Positions 38,055 through 46,924 of a DNA stretch of 64,000 nucleotides are shown here, one piece after another. The notes under the pieces were generated by a model. The model made no database searches. It was not told where the DNA came from and saw only the letters and a program-made list of their open reading frames with translations. Within the stretch, counting starts at the first letter, position 1. Each line of letters starts with the position of its first letter. The stretch is taken from assembly GCA_017411715.1 (NCBI GenBank), contig JAFQPO010000001.1:89981-153980 (forward strand). Reading direction: 5' to 3'. The position numbers were made by a program, and so were the translations under genes. The stretch comes from Bacilli bacterium. Lineage in GTDB: Bacteria; Bacillota_I; Bacilli_A; ML615J-28; CAG-313.

Positions 38055-40328
38055 TTACTTATTTTTATTCTTCTTGTTTTCTCTAGGATTAGGTGTTTTG
38101 TCATTTGGATCAATCATAGTTAATTGTAAACGACTCTTTTTAAGATCAACATCTAATACCCATACTTTGACAATTTGTCCTACGCTTACTGCTTCAAGTG
38201 GATGTTTAATATACTTTTTGCTCATTTTAGATACGTGTACTAAACCATCATCATGAACACCACAGTCAACGAATGCGCCAAAGTCAACAACGTTTCTTAC
38301 AGTACCTTGAAGTTCCATACCAGGTTTTAAATCATTTAAATCAAGAACATCACTTCTAAGCACTGGTGCATCTATTTTATCACGAGGGTCACGTAAAGGG
38401 GTAATAAATGCATCTAAAATATCATTTAAAGTATATTCACCAATTGAAAGTTCTTGTTGTAGGGCAGCACGGTCAACACTCTTAACAGCTTCCGCGAGTT
38501 CTGCAGAACCTAAATCATTTGATGTGAATCCTAATTTTTCTAAAATTGTTTTAGCTGCTTCATAACTTTCAGGGTGGATTGCTGTCATATCAAGTGGTTC
38601 AGTACCATCTACAATTCTTAAGAAGCCAATTGCTTGTTCCATAACTTTTGGACCAATACCTTTTACTTTGATTGCTTCACGGTTTTCAAAGCGTCCATTT
38701 GCGTCACGGTGAGCAACAATTTTCTTAGCAGTACCAGCATTTAAACCAGCTACATATTGTAATAATGATGGTGAAGCTGTATTAATATTAACACCAACTT
38801 GGTTAACTGCTGTTTCTACTACGAAGTCTAATGCGTCTGATAATTTAGATTGTGTTACGTCATGTTGATATTGACCAACACCAATTGCTTTTGGATCAAT
38901 TTTAACAAGTTCTGAAAGTGGGTCTTGTAAACGTCTTGCGATTGATACGGCAGAACGTTCTTCGACTTCATAATCAGGGAATTCTTCACGAGCTAAGTCA
39001 GATGCAGAATAAACTGATGCACCTGCTTCACTAACGATTACATAACTAATTTGTTTATTATATTCAGCATTGATTTGTCTTAATGATTTAGCAACAAATG
39101 CTTCTGTTTCACGGCTTGCAGTACCATTACCGATTGTAACGATTTCAACATCGTTACCCATAACAAGTGATTTGAAAATATAATAAGCATTTTCAATTCT
39201 TGATTCAGGAACTGGTTCACCAGGATATTTTTGATGTGGATACATAACACTCTTTTCAAGCACTTTACCAGTTTGGTCAACAACAGCTAATTTACAACCT
39301 GTTCTAAACGCTGGGTCAACTCCTAATACAATACGATCTTTCATTGGTGGAGTTAATAAGTAATTTCTTAAGTTTTCACCAAAGATATGAATTGCTTGAT
39401 TTTCAGCTGCTTCTTTTAAATCAGAACGAATTTCACGTTCAATAGAAGGTTTAATTAAACGTTTATAAGCATCTTCAATTGCTAAGTTAACATATGGTTC
39501 AGTAATACTTTGAGGATTTGTAACCATATCTTTATAAATATAAGATACAACAAATGGTGCATCTTCAGCAACTGTAACTTTTAATACTTTTTCACTTTCA
39601 CCACGATTAAGCGCTAAAATACGGTGTAATTTAACACTGTTGATTGGTTCTTCATAATCATAATACATTTCGTATACGCCTTTTGGATCTAGTGTTGCAT
39701 CTTTAACATCTGATTTAATAGATGCAGCTCTATTGAAATAGTTTCTAATCCATGTACGATAACGAGGTTCATCAGATACCATTTCCGCAACAATATCCAT
39801 TGCACCTTGTAATGCTTCTTGAACATTTTTAACTACTGTACCAGCTTTTTCTGCTTCTTCAGTAACTTCAACAGTTACATATTTTTGAGCTTCTTCTTCT
39901 ACATTGCCTTCTTCAGGGAATGATAGTAAATATTGTGCAAGAGGTTCTAAACCTTTTTTCTTAGCTTCTGTTGCACGAGTTTTTTTCTTTTCCTTAAATG
40001 GACGATAAATATCTTCAATTACTGCAAGTTTATTTGCATTAATAATAGCATTTCTAATTTCATCAGTCAATTTGCCTTTTTCTTCAATTAGGCGCATAAC
40101 GTCTTCTTTACGTTGGGCTAGTTTTTGACCATAGTCCCATTCTTGATAAATTGCGCGAATTTCTTCTTCGTCTAAGTTACCAGTAACTTCTTTACGGTAA
40201 CGCGCAATAAAAGGAACAGTTGCTCCTTCTTCAATTAAATTTAAAACCGCTTGAATTTGCGAAATTTTGATGTTTAATTCTTTAGCGATTTGTTTTAATA
40301 AAACATCATTAATATAATTATTTTCCAT
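38055..40328 (-). CDS. tex: Tex-family RNA-binding S1 protein
   Basis: 757 residues. N-terminal helical Tex region, a YqgF/RNase H-like domain ([18 protein letters not shown]), helix-hairpin-helix segments ([34 protein letters not shown]) and a C-terminal S1 domain ([24 protein letters not shown]). This is the full standard layout. Binds RNA and influences transcription elongation. TTTGGAGG lies seven bases before the ATG. Co-transcribed with acpP. Confidence 0.95.
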   Translation of the reverse strand: MENNYINDVLLKQIAKELNIKISQIQAVLNLIEEGATVPFIARYRKEVTGNLDEEEIRAIYQEWDYGQKLAQRKEDVMRLIEEKGKLTDEIRNAIINANKLAVIEDIYRPFKEKKKTRATEAKKKGLEPLAQYLLSFPEEGNVEEEAQKYVTVEVTEEAEKAGTVVKNVQEALQGAMDIVAEMVSDEPRYRTWIRNYFNRAASIKSDVKDATLDPKGVYEMYYDYEEPINSVKLHRILALNRGESEKVLKVTVAEDAPFVVSYIYKDMVTNPQSITEPYVNLAIEDAYKRLIKPSIEREIRSDLKEAAENQAIHIFGENLRNYLLTPPMKDRIVLGVDPAFRTGCKLAVVDQTGKVLEKSVMYPHQKYPGEPVPESRIENAYYIFKSLVMGNDVEIVTIGNGTASRETEAFVAKSLRQINAEYNKQISYVIVSEAGASVYSASDLAREEFPDYEVEERSAVSIARRLQDPLSELVKIDPKAIGVGQYQHDVTQSKLSDALDFVVETAVNQVGVNINTASPSLLQYVAGLNAGTAKKIVAHRDANGRFENREAIKVKGIGPKVMEQAIGFLRIVDGTEPLDMTAIHPESYEAAKTILEKLGFTSNDLGSAELAEAVKSVDRAALQQELSIGEYTLNDILDAFITPLRDPRDKIDAPVLRSDVLDLNDLKPGMELQGTVRNVVDFGAFVDCGVHDDGLVHVSKMSKKYIKHPLEAVSVGQIVKVWVLDVDLKKSRLQLTMIDPNDKTPNPRENKKNKNK

Positions 40329-40354
40329 GCTGTAGCCTCCAAATTTACTAAAAT

Positions 40355-40383
40355 ATTATACCATAAATCGCCATTTAATTCAA
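40355..40383 (-). promoter_or_regulatory. Promoter of tex-acpP
   Basis: TTGAAT (40378-40383), 17 bases, TGG-TATAAT (40355-40360); the TTTATGGTATAAT stretch is identical to the infC promoter. Confidence 0.75.
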
Positions 40384-40390
40384 ATAAAAT

Positions 40391-40424
40391 AATAAAAAAA
40401 GAAAAGGCCAAAATAGCCATTTTC
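40391..40424 (-). terminator. Terminator of the CinA-domain gene
   Basis: GAAAAGGC (40401-40408) pairs with GCCaTTTTC (40416-40424, one bulge). A run of seven U residues follows on the minus strand. Confidence 0.6.
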
Positions 40425-40438
40425 AATCAATTTTTTCA

Positions 40439-41089
40439 CTAAAATAAACGTTTTAAAATATTTAAAAGTTGATGTAAAATATAAGTTGTAAACAGTTCTC
40501 TTGTTGCATTTCTGCTAGCTTTAACTTGGTATTTTTCAAGATGAATATAATCTTTGACTATAATACAAAAATAGCACATACCATCATTTTCCCCAAAGTT
40601 TTCATCATCACGACCAGCATATCCAGTTACAGAAATACAAACCTCTGAATTAGTTCTTTTTTTCAATCCATTCGCCATACTTTCAGCAACTTCTTCACTT
40701 ACTACTCCATATTTATCAATATATGATAATGGAATATCTAGTAGTTTACTTTTAGCTTTCTCACTGTATGTAACATAACTTTCTTCTACTACTTCACTAG
40801 CTCCACTTGCGCCGATGATACGTGATATAATTGCTCCGCCAGTACAACTTTCTGCACAACTAACATGATAGCCTAATCTAAACAAAGCATTAACAATCAT
40901 TTTTTCTAATGTTAGATCATCTTTTCCTATTATATAGTAATCATAATACTTTTCAAAAGTAAGCATTTCATCTTCACTAATATCTTCAAATATATAAGTT
41001 GTAGAACATAAACCTTTTTCTTTTATAGATGTTGATGTAAGTTTAAGTTCTGGAAGACTATTTTCAAATACAATATATTTTTTCTTCAT
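40439..41089 (-). CDS. CinA C-terminal domain protein (nicotinamide-nucleotide amidase type)
   Basis: 216 residues. Residues 60-216 are a CinA-C/PncC domain: SCAESCTGGAIISRI, GASGASEVVEESYVTYSEKAK, YGVVSEEVAESMA and SVTGYAG. This domain deamidates nicotinamide mononucleotide in NAD recycling. The N-terminal 60 residues (IVFENSLPEL, YYIIGKDDL) are not the full MoaB-like domain of CinA, so the protein is a short form with a reduced N-terminus. AAGGTG site; extended -10 promoter TGG-TATAAT at 41112-41117. Confidence 0.85.
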   Translation of the reverse strand: MKKKYIVFENSLPELKLTSTSIKEKGLCSTTYIFEDISEDEMLTFEKYYDYYIIGKDDLTLEKMIVNALFRLGYHVSCAESCTGGAIISRIIGASGASEVVEESYVTYSEKAKSKLLDIPLSYIDKYGVVSEEVAESMANGLKKRTNSEVCISVTGYAGRDDENFGENDGMCYFCIIVKDYIHLEKYQVKASRNATRELFTTYILHQLLNILKRLF

Positions 41090-41169
41090 AATATCACCTT
41101 ATTTCATATCTATTATACCACAAAAGCAATAAAATACTCTTTAATATAAACTAAAATTTAAAAATATGA

Positions 41170-41175
41170 TATAAT
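41170..41175 (+). promoter_or_regulatory. Extended -10 promoter of the YigZ gene
   Basis: TGA-TATAAT with no clear -35, 23 bases before the ATG. Back to back with the cinA-like gene's -10 (41112-41117, minus strand). Confidence 0.5.
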
Positions 41176-41197
41176 ATATCTAATAGAAGGTGAAGTT

Positions 41198-41800
41198 ATG
41201 TTTACGATTAATAATCAACCAACTCATACATATGAAGTAAATAAAAGTGTTTTTATAACTTACATGTATCATGTTGAATCAATCAAAGAAGCCAATAGAA
41301 TATTAGATGATTTAAGAAATCAATATCCTGATGCTACTCATCACGTTTCAGCTTATTTAATCGGAAATAGTGGACAGTTCGGTAAAATGAATGATGATGG
41401 TGAACCATCTGGAACTTCAGGAGCTCCTGTTTTTGATGTTTTAAGAAAAAACAATCTTACAAACACAATGTGTGTTGTAATTCGTTATTTTGGGGGAATT
41501 AAGCTCGGTGCCGGAGGTTTAGTAAGAGCTTATAGTAAAGCTGCCAGTGAATGTTTAAAACTCGCTAATATCGTCCCTATTATTGAATACTCCCTAATTA
41601 AATTAGAATTTGGCTATTCTTACCTTACCCAAATTGAAAAGTTACTAACAAATTATGAAATAATTAATCGTGAATTTACTTCCAATATTACACTAACTAT
41701 TAAAATTCCTACCAGTGATATTAATTTATTAGAAGCACTTATTAAACAAATTTCATATAGTCAAATCATATTATCTATTTTACCTAAAAATGAAGAATAA
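41198..41800 (+). CDS. YigZ/IMPACT family protein
   Basis: 200 residues. The N-terminal UPF0029/Impact domain has the signature YFGGIKLGAGGLVRAYSKAA and the upstream GEPSGTSGAPV; a DUF1949-type C-terminal domain follows. Bacterial YigZ proteins are thought to act near the ribosome or in translation control, but their biochemical role is not settled. AAGGTG lies six bases before the ATG. Confidence 0.9.
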   Translation: MFTINNQPTHTYEVNKSVFITYMYHVESIKEANRILDDLRNQYPDATHHVSAYLIGNSGQFGKMNDDGEPSGTSGAPVFDVLRKNNLTNTMCVVIRYFGGIKLGAGGLVRAYSKAASECLKLANIVPIIEYSLIKLEFGYSYLTQIEKLLTNYEIINREFTSNITLTIKIPTSDINLLEALIKQISYSQIILSILPKNEE

Positions 41801-41802
41801 AG

Positions 41803-41831
41803 AAAACAAGGTTAATTTTTAACCTTGTTTT
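41803..41831. terminator. Bidirectional terminator between YigZ and DUF1295 genes
   Basis: AAAACAAGGTTAA (41803-41815) and its exact complement (41819-41831), three-base loop, T-runs on both strands. Confidence 0.85.
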
Positions 41832-42739
41832 TATTCATCTTTAGGATTACTCTTCGCAGGGAAGATTAAGAAGGTATTAGTTGTCTTTTTATATTCTGCA
41901 TATTCAGGATATTTACTTGATAAATGTTTTTCCATTAATGGAACACTTACAAAGCCAAATAACAATAAAACAACCATTGGTCCTAAGCCTAATATCCACA
42001 TGTTTTCCGCAAGTGATAACATTATTAAATATAATGATAACCAAAAAGTAATTTCACCTAAATAGTTAGGATGTCTACTTCTTTTCCAAAGTCCTGTAAT
42101 AATTAAACCATGATGTGGTTTTTTTCTCGCTTGTTTCATTTGAATATCAGCAACCATTTCAATTGCAATTGCGGCTATACATAAAGCTATTGACATAAAA
42201 GTAGCTAAGTTAAAAATAGGTGTAGCTTGCATATAAGCTATAACAGATAACATGCCTAAAAATACTACTAAAGTTGGAAATAAATGGATACCAAATAAAT
42301 TAACTAATGGCCATAGTTTAGGGAATTTTTGTTTATAATGGTCATATCTAAAATCTTGAATAGTTAAATCCTTAAATGATAGTGCCCAATTAATTGTTAA
42401 ACGTAATCCCCAAACCTCAACAAGAGCAATCATTATCCATGTGTGAGGAGCAAAATTAGCAAGGTCTTTCGCAAAGACAACAACCATCACCATTGGCAAA
42501 ACACTCCAATATGGATCATAGATTGATGCATTATTAAAAATTGTCGAGAAAATCCAAATAATGATTGTAGCGACAACATCACTTACTAAAAATAGTAAAA
42601 TATAATAACTAAATAAATTATCATTTCTAATATTAGCTAAATACAAGCCTAAATAATGCCATACTAAAGCACCACCAATAAAAGCAACAAGATAAGCTAA
42701 TAATATAACAGCAAAACTAAAAACTCGATTTTTCTTCAT
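41831..42739 (-). CDS. DUF1295 membrane enzyme (steroid-reductase/ICMT fold)
   Basis: 302 residues with seven or so hydrophobic helices. Family marks: DPYWSVLPM in the first half, and HPNYLGEITFW followed by PLMEKHL near the C-terminus, as in DUF1295 and isoprenylcysteine methyltransferase-like proteins. Substrate unknown. Start chosen at the ATG at 42739 (GAGGAAATTGTT before it) instead of 42778, which would lie upstream of the promoter. Confidence 0.8.
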   Translation of the reverse strand: MKKNRVFSFAVILLAYLVAFIGGALVWHYLGLYLANIRNDNLFSYYILLFLVSDVVATIIIWIFSTIFNNASIYDPYWSVLPMVMVVVFAKDLANFAPHTWIMIALVEVWGLRLTINWALSFKDLTIQDFRYDHYKQKFPKLWPLVNLFGIHLFPTLVVFLGMLSVIAYMQATPIFNLATFMSIALCIAAIAIEMVADIQMKQARKKPHHGLIITGLWKRSRHPNYLGEITFWLSLYLIMLSLAENMWILGLGPMVVLLLFGFVSVPLMEKHLSSKYPEYAEYKKTTNTFLIFPAKSNPKDE

Positions 42740-42758
42740 AACAATTTCCTCTTTTACT

Positions 42759-42767
42759 ATTATATCA
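42759..42767 (-). promoter_or_regulatory. Extended -10 promoter of the DUF1295 gene
   Basis: TGA-TATAAT on the minus strand (-10 hexamer 42759-42764). GAGG begins exactly seven bases downstream (42748-42751). Confidence 0.55.
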
Positions 42768-42788
42768 TATTTTATCAAAAAATAAAAA

Positions 42789-43046
42789 TTATAACTCTTT
42801 TAACTTTTGATATTTTCTTTTAGTGGAGTTGCCGCCTCGAATATGTTTTTCCTGCTTATTTATTTCTAATAAACTAGAAACTTCTTGGTATAATCCGTGA
42901 TCTAACATTTTTAACCTTTCTGATAAATCTTTATGAATTGTACTTTTAGAACAACCTAATCTTCGTGCTACTTGCCTAACATTACTTTTTTCTTTTAAAA
43001 ATATCTTAGCTGCTTGTATAATCCGATCTTTCATTAATTCATCCAT
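42789..43046 (-). CDS. spoIIID: SpoIIID-type sporulation transcription regulator
   Basis: 85 residues. The helix-turn-helix reads VRQVARRLGCSKSTIHKDLSERL and the C-terminal basic tail HIRGGNSTKRKYQK, both very close to Bacillus SpoIIID (VSKSTVHKDLTERL, HLRGGEATKLKYKK). SpoIIID tunes the sigma-E regulon in the mother cell during sporulation. It lies near a SpoIIQ-like gene and a DUF1146 gene, as in Bacillus. Whether this organism still sporulates cannot be told from the window. Confidence 0.92.
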   Translation of the reverse strand: MDELMKDRIIQAAKIFLKEKSNVRQVARRLGCSKSTIHKDLSERLKMLDHGLYQEVSSLLEINKQEKHIRGGNSTKRKYQKLKEL

Positions 43047-43127
43047 GATATCACCACTATCATTTTATTTATCATTTTCGAATTTATGAAAAAAGTTCTT
43101 TTTTCATTTAATTTTTCTATTTTTTGA

Positions 43128-43133
43128 TATAAT
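43128..43133 (+). promoter_or_regulatory. Extended -10 promoter of the YtqA gene
   Basis: TTGA-TATAAT followed six bases later by GAGGT (43140-43144); predicted leader about 11 nucleotides. Confidence 0.55.
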
Positions 43134-43150
43134 ACTATAGAGGTAATATT

Positions 43151-44095
43151 ATGGATAAACTAATGAATGATGAAAAGCACTATGTCACGCTGAATAATTA
43201 TTTAAGATATAAATACCATACTAAAGTTGCTAGAATCAGTTTAAATGCGGGGCTTAGTTGTCCTAATCGTGATGGTAAAATTAGCTATGGTGGTTGTATC
43301 TATTGTTCAAGTAATCTAAGTGGTGACTTCGCTGGAGAAAAAACTAAACCCTTTAAGGATCAGTTTGATGATATTTTAAGTATTATGAAATTAAAATGGG
43401 ATACTAATACTTTTATAGCCTATTTACAAGCTGGTACTAACACTTATGCCGATATTGATAAATTAAGAAAAATTTATACTGAAATTCTATCTATCAATCA
43501 TAATATTAAAGTTTTAAGTATTGCGACGAGACCTGATTGTATTAATGAAAATGTCATAGAATTATTAAAGGAAATTAATAAATCAGTAGAAGTTTGGATT
43601 GAACTTGGCCTACAAACAATTCACGAAAAAACCGCTTTGTTAATTAACCGTGGATATCAATTAAATACTTTTGAATACGCAATGAATTTACTAAATGAAG
43701 CAAACATTAAAATAATTGTTCACATTATTAATGGTCTACCTTTTGAAAATAAGGAAATGATGATTGAAACTGTCAAATATTTAAATAACTATAATTTATT
43801 TGGTATTAAAATTCATATGCTTCATATTATGAAAAACACTTATTTAGGTAATAATCTTCTAAAATTTAAAGAACTTGGTTTTAATAGTTTAACAATAAAT
43901 GAATTTGTTGATATTACAACTACCCAACTTAGATATTTAAATACAAATACTATCATTCATAGACTAACTGGTGATGCACCAAAAGATTTATTAATTGAAC
44001 CTACATGGACACTTAAAAAATTTGTTGTTCTCAATGAAATCGATAAACACATGCGTAAAAATAAAATTTATCAGGGTGACTTATGTATAAAATAA
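43151..44095 (+). CDS. ytqA: Radical SAM protein of the YhcC/YtqA family
   Basis: 314 residues. The iron-sulfur cysteines lie in LSCPNRDG, GGCIYCSS (CxxxxxxxxxCxxC type), typical of this family, followed by the AYLQAGTNTYADID and IATRPDCI segments. In Bacillus, YtqA (also named MnmL) lies next to YtqB/MnmM and the pair has been linked to making mnm5s2U at tRNA wobble position 34; the same pairing is seen here. GAGGT lies six bases before the ATG. Confidence 0.9.
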   Translation: MDKLMNDEKHYVTLNNYLRYKYHTKVARISLNAGLSCPNRDGKISYGGCIYCSSNLSGDFAGEKTKPFKDQFDDILSIMKLKWDTNTFIAYLQAGTNTYADIDKLRKIYTEILSINHNIKVLSIATRPDCINENVIELLKEINKSVEVWIELGLQTIHEKTALLINRGYQLNTFEYAMNLLNEANIKIIVHIINGLPFENKEMMIETVKYLNNYNLFGIKIHMLHIMKNTYLGNNLLKFKELGFNSLTINEFVDITTTQLRYLNTNTIIHRLTGDAPKDLLIEPTWTLKKFVVLNEIDKHMRKNKIYQGDLCIK

Positions 44096-44616
44096 TTGAA
44101 TTAGCTCATTTAATGTTACAACAACATTTAACTTTAGGTGACGTAGCGATTGATGCAACATGTGGTAATGGTCATGATACACTTTTTCTATCCCAATTAG
44201 TTGGTGAAACGGGCAAAATTTATAGTTACGATATCCAACTAGCTGCTTTAGAATCTGCTAAAATACTAAATGCTAATCAAAACAATATCACATTCATTCA
44301 TCAAAGCCATGAATTCCTAGAACTTAATGATGCAAAGGCAGTCGTATTTAATTTTGGATATTTACCAAACGGTGATAAATCAATTACCACTAAAGCAAGT
44401 TCTTCACTTACTGCAGTTGAAAATATAATCAAAGAATTAAAAGACAATGTATTAATCATCATGGTTCTTTATCCGGGACATAAAGAAGGTAAAATTGAAG
44501 CAGATGTTTTAAGCGAGTTTTGTAATAATCTTTCTTCAAAAGAATTCCTTGTTTCAACATACAAAAACTCAAACCAAAATAATGCGCCATTCTTAATTTC
44601 TATCATCAAAAAGTAA
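44083..44616 (+). CDS. mnmM: tRNA wobble-uridine methyltransferase MnmM (YtqB)
   Basis: 177 residues, class I SAM-dependent methyltransferase: motif I AIDATCGNGHDTLFL, acidic YSYDIQ, and the YtqB-type FNFGYLPNGDKSITT and YPGHKEG segments. It methylates the aminomethyl group of nm5s2U34 in tRNA. The ATG overlaps the end of ytqA by 13 bases, so the two are coupled. Confidence 0.92.
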   Translation: MYKIIELAHLMLQQHLTLGDVAIDATCGNGHDTLFLSQLVGETGKIYSYDIQLAALESAKILNANQNNITFIHQSHEFLELNDAKAVVFNFGYLPNGDKSITTKASSSLTAVENIIKELKDNVLIIMVLYPGHKEGKIEADVLSEFCNNLSSKEFLVSTYKNSNQNNAPFLISIIKK

Positions 44617-44640
44617 AAAACACAGAGCAATCTGTGTTTT
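44617..44640. terminator. Bidirectional terminator between mnmM and the SpoIIQ-like gene
   Basis: AAAACACAGA (44617-44626) and TCTGTGTTTT (44631-44640), four-base loop. It overlaps the minus-strand stop codon. Confidence 0.85.
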
Positions 44641-45283
44641 AAATTTCGCTTGGTTTTTTACCTATCACGCGTTCAGGATTTAAATGATTTGTATCACGTA
44701 CTATTTTAAAGTATACATGATTACCAGCTTCTTTATCAATTTCACTATTACCACTAACTCCTATTTTATCACCTTGAGCAACCTTTGTTCCAACACTAAT
44801 TGTTACTTCTGATAAGCTATAATAATATGTTTTTAGTTTATCATTATGTTCTAATACAATATAGTTTCCATAAAGTGGACTATCTTTAATTTCTACGACA
44901 GTTCCACTTAAAGCTGCTAAGACATCAAATGAAGTGTTATCTTTATTTTGAAAAGACGTACCTACACTTGTACGATAGCTAGTACCATACTTGATTAAAG
45001 ACTTTTCTTGATCTTCCTTTGTCCCATCTTTTTCATAAAATTTACGGACAACACTATATTCCATAGATGAATCAAAAGGTAATTTAATGGTTTCTTCTGG
45101 TGGTGTAACAACTTCTCCTGGTGTAGGGTCAATTGGAGTAGGATCAATCGTCCCATCCACCGGTGATTCGTTTTCTGGTAGTGCACTAGAAATAACAAGC
45201 GCAAGCACTAACATCGCAACAACACCTATAAAAAAGAAAAATTGAAATTTATTTTGGCCGATTCTTTTAACCCAATTTTTCAT
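44639..45283 (-). CDS. SpoIIQ-like degenerate LytM (M23) membrane protein
   Basis: 214 residues. One membrane helix (about 16-34), a Pro/Thr linker, then a LytM domain from about residue 85. The GTVVEIKDSPLYGNYIVLEH core is standard M23. The catalytic residues are altered: the first motif reads TSVGTSFQ where active enzymes have HxGxD, and HxH reads HVY. SpoIIQ of Bacillus also lacks full catalytic ligands and acts as a structural channel partner between forespore and mother cell. The neighbours SpoIIID and DUF1146 match that gene region. A general peptidoglycan-binding role is the alternative. Confidence 0.8.
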   Translation of the reverse strand: MKNWVKRIGQNKFQFFFFIGVVAMLVLALVISSALPENESPVDGTIDPTPIDPTPGEVVTPPEETIKLPFDSSMEYSVVRKFYEKDGTKEDQEKSLIKYGTSYRTSVGTSFQNKDNTSFDVLAALSGTVVEIKDSPLYGNYIVLEHNDKLKTYYYSLSEVTISVGTKVAQGDKIGVSGNSEIDKEAGNHVYFKIVRDTNHLNPERVIGKKPSEI

Positions 45284-45378
45284 TATATCACCTCGAATTT
45301 ATTATGGATTAAAATTTCATTTTTATACTAATTTTTCTAACTTTTACAAAGCAAATAATTTATTTATTAATATAAAAA

Positions 45379-45405
45379 AACAGAGGGAATTTCCCTCTGT
45401 TTTAT
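45379..45405 (-). terminator. Terminator after the DUF1146 gene
   Basis: AAAACAGAGGGAA (45379-45391) and its exact complement (45393-45405). A 27-base near-perfect palindrome ends the long uppS-to-DUF1146 unit. Confidence 0.85.
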
Positions 45406-45441
45406 CAACATAGTTTTATACAAACATATGTTTATATAATC

Positions 45442-45666
45442 TTAATTTATAATTGTTACAATTGCTTCTACTAATCTCACAAAAGCACTCGCGGTTAAAT
45501 ATCCACCAATTACTGATATTAAACAATAAAAGATTCTAATTTCAAGGATTCGGCCTTGTTTAAAGATAGTATGTAATTGTGATTCAAGTAACAATTTTAA
45601 TATTACAATCATTGAAGCTAAAAAGATAATAATATATAAAGCGTTTAAAACTACATTAAAATCCAT
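45442..45666 (-). CDS. DUF1146 (YwzB) small membrane protein
   Basis: 74 residues with two hydrophobic helices separated by a basic loop (FKQGRILEIRIF), the pattern of DUF1146/YwzB. Function unknown. It follows proS by one base with no separate ribosome site of note. In Bacillus ywzB lies near spoIIQ and spoIIID, which matches the order here. Confidence 0.8.
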   Translation of the reverse strand: MDFNVVLNALYIIIFLASMIVILKLLLESQLHTIFKQGRILEIRIFYCLISVIGGYLTASAFVRLVEAIVTIIN

Positions 45667-45667
45667 A

Positions 45668-46912
45668 TTAGTTAAACATTTCTTTATTAATTGAAGTGAT
45701 TTCCACTTCTGTACTTGTATTATTAAACATATCTTTTAATTCAACAATGCCTTCAGCTGTTTTACGTCCGAAGATTAAACGATATCTAGCACCTACTAAA
45801 TCAGCATCACCAAATTTAACGCCTGGACGTTCATCACGATCATCTAGTAGTACTTCAAGACCTGCTTGTTCTAATTCTTTAGCAACACGTTCTGCTACTT
45901 CAAAATTTGGTGTACCCATTTTATCAAGTGGTAAAACATGAACTTTAAATGGTGCTACACTTTCAGGCCATAAAATACCTTTTTCATTGTTATTTTGTTC
46001 AACAATAGCCATAATTAATCTACTAACACCAATACCATAGCATCCCATGATGATAGGTTTTTTAGTTTGGTCAGCATCAATGAAATTAGCATTCATTGCT
46101 TTAGTATACTTAGTACCTAATTTAAAGATATGTCCAACTTCAATCCCTTTAGCTAAATGAATTGTACCTTTACCATCTGGAGAAGGATCGCCTTCTTTTA
46201 AATCCATAAGTTCTGTATTAGTAGCAAATGAGCTTTCATCACTATAACAAATTGTATCTTCACCAACTTCACAAAGAACCATAAATTCTTCACTTGATGA
46301 TCCACCAATTTGTCCACTATTAGCACTAACACTACGATATAATACATGTAGACGGTCTAAAATATTTTGGTATGCTTTTTTTACCATTTGATACCATACA
46401 TCTAAATCTTCTTCATTCGCATGGAAAGTATATAAATCTTTCATAATAAATTCACGCCCACGCATTAATCCAAAACGAGGTCTAAATTCATCACGGAATT
46501 TTGTTTGAATTTGATATAAAGCAAGTGGTAATTTTTTATAACTTGTTACATAATCACGAACAATTGATGTAATAACTTCTTCATGTGTAGGCCCTAAACA
46601 AAAGTCACGATCATGACGATCTTGAAGACGCATTAATTCTTTACCATAAACATCCCATCTTCCAGACTCTTGCCATAATTCTTTTAATTGTAAAGCCGGC
46701 ATTAGTAATTCAGAACATCCAATTTTATTTAATTCATCTCTGATAATGTCTTCAATTTTTTTAATTACTCTTAAAGCAAGTGGTAAATAAGTATAAACAC
46801 CAGCAGCATTCATTTTAATGTATCCACCTTTTAATAACATTTGGTGACTACTAATTACAGCCTCTTTTGGTATTTCTCTAAGAGTAGGTGCAAATAATAA
46901 ACTTTGTTTCAT
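45668..46912 (-). CDS. proS: Prolyl-tRNA synthetase lacking the INS editing domain
   Basis: 414 residues. Class II core of the bacterial type: GGYIKMNAAGVYTYLPL, the motif 2 region FRDEFRPRFGLMRGREFIMKD, CYGIGVSRL in motif 3, and the C-terminal anticodon domain. Bacterial ProRS is normally about 570 residues, with a 180-residue editing insertion between motifs 2 and 3. Here CYSDESSFATN runs through a linker of about 20 residues into GIEVGHIFKLGTKY, so the insertion is gone. It should charge tRNA-Pro but not clear Ala-tRNA-Pro by itself. Confidence 0.95.
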   Translation of the reverse strand: MKQSLLFAPTLREIPKEAVISSHQMLLKGGYIKMNAAGVYTYLPLALRVIKKIEDIIRDELNKIGCSELLMPALQLKELWQESGRWDVYGKELMRLQDRHDRDFCLGPTHEEVITSIVRDYVTSYKKLPLALYQIQTKFRDEFRPRFGLMRGREFIMKDLYTFHANEEDLDVWYQMVKKAYQNILDRLHVLYRSVSANSGQIGGSSSEEFMVLCEVGEDTICYSDESSFATNTELMDLKEGDPSPDGKGTIHLAKGIEVGHIFKLGTKYTKAMNANFIDADQTKKPIIMGCYGIGVSRLIMAIVEQNNNEKGILWPESVAPFKVHVLPLDKMGTPNFEVAERVAKELEQAGLEVLLDDRDERPGVKFGDADLVGARYRLIFGRKTAEGIVELKDMFNNTSTEVEITSINKEMFN

Positions 46913-46924
46913 AATAACCTCTTT

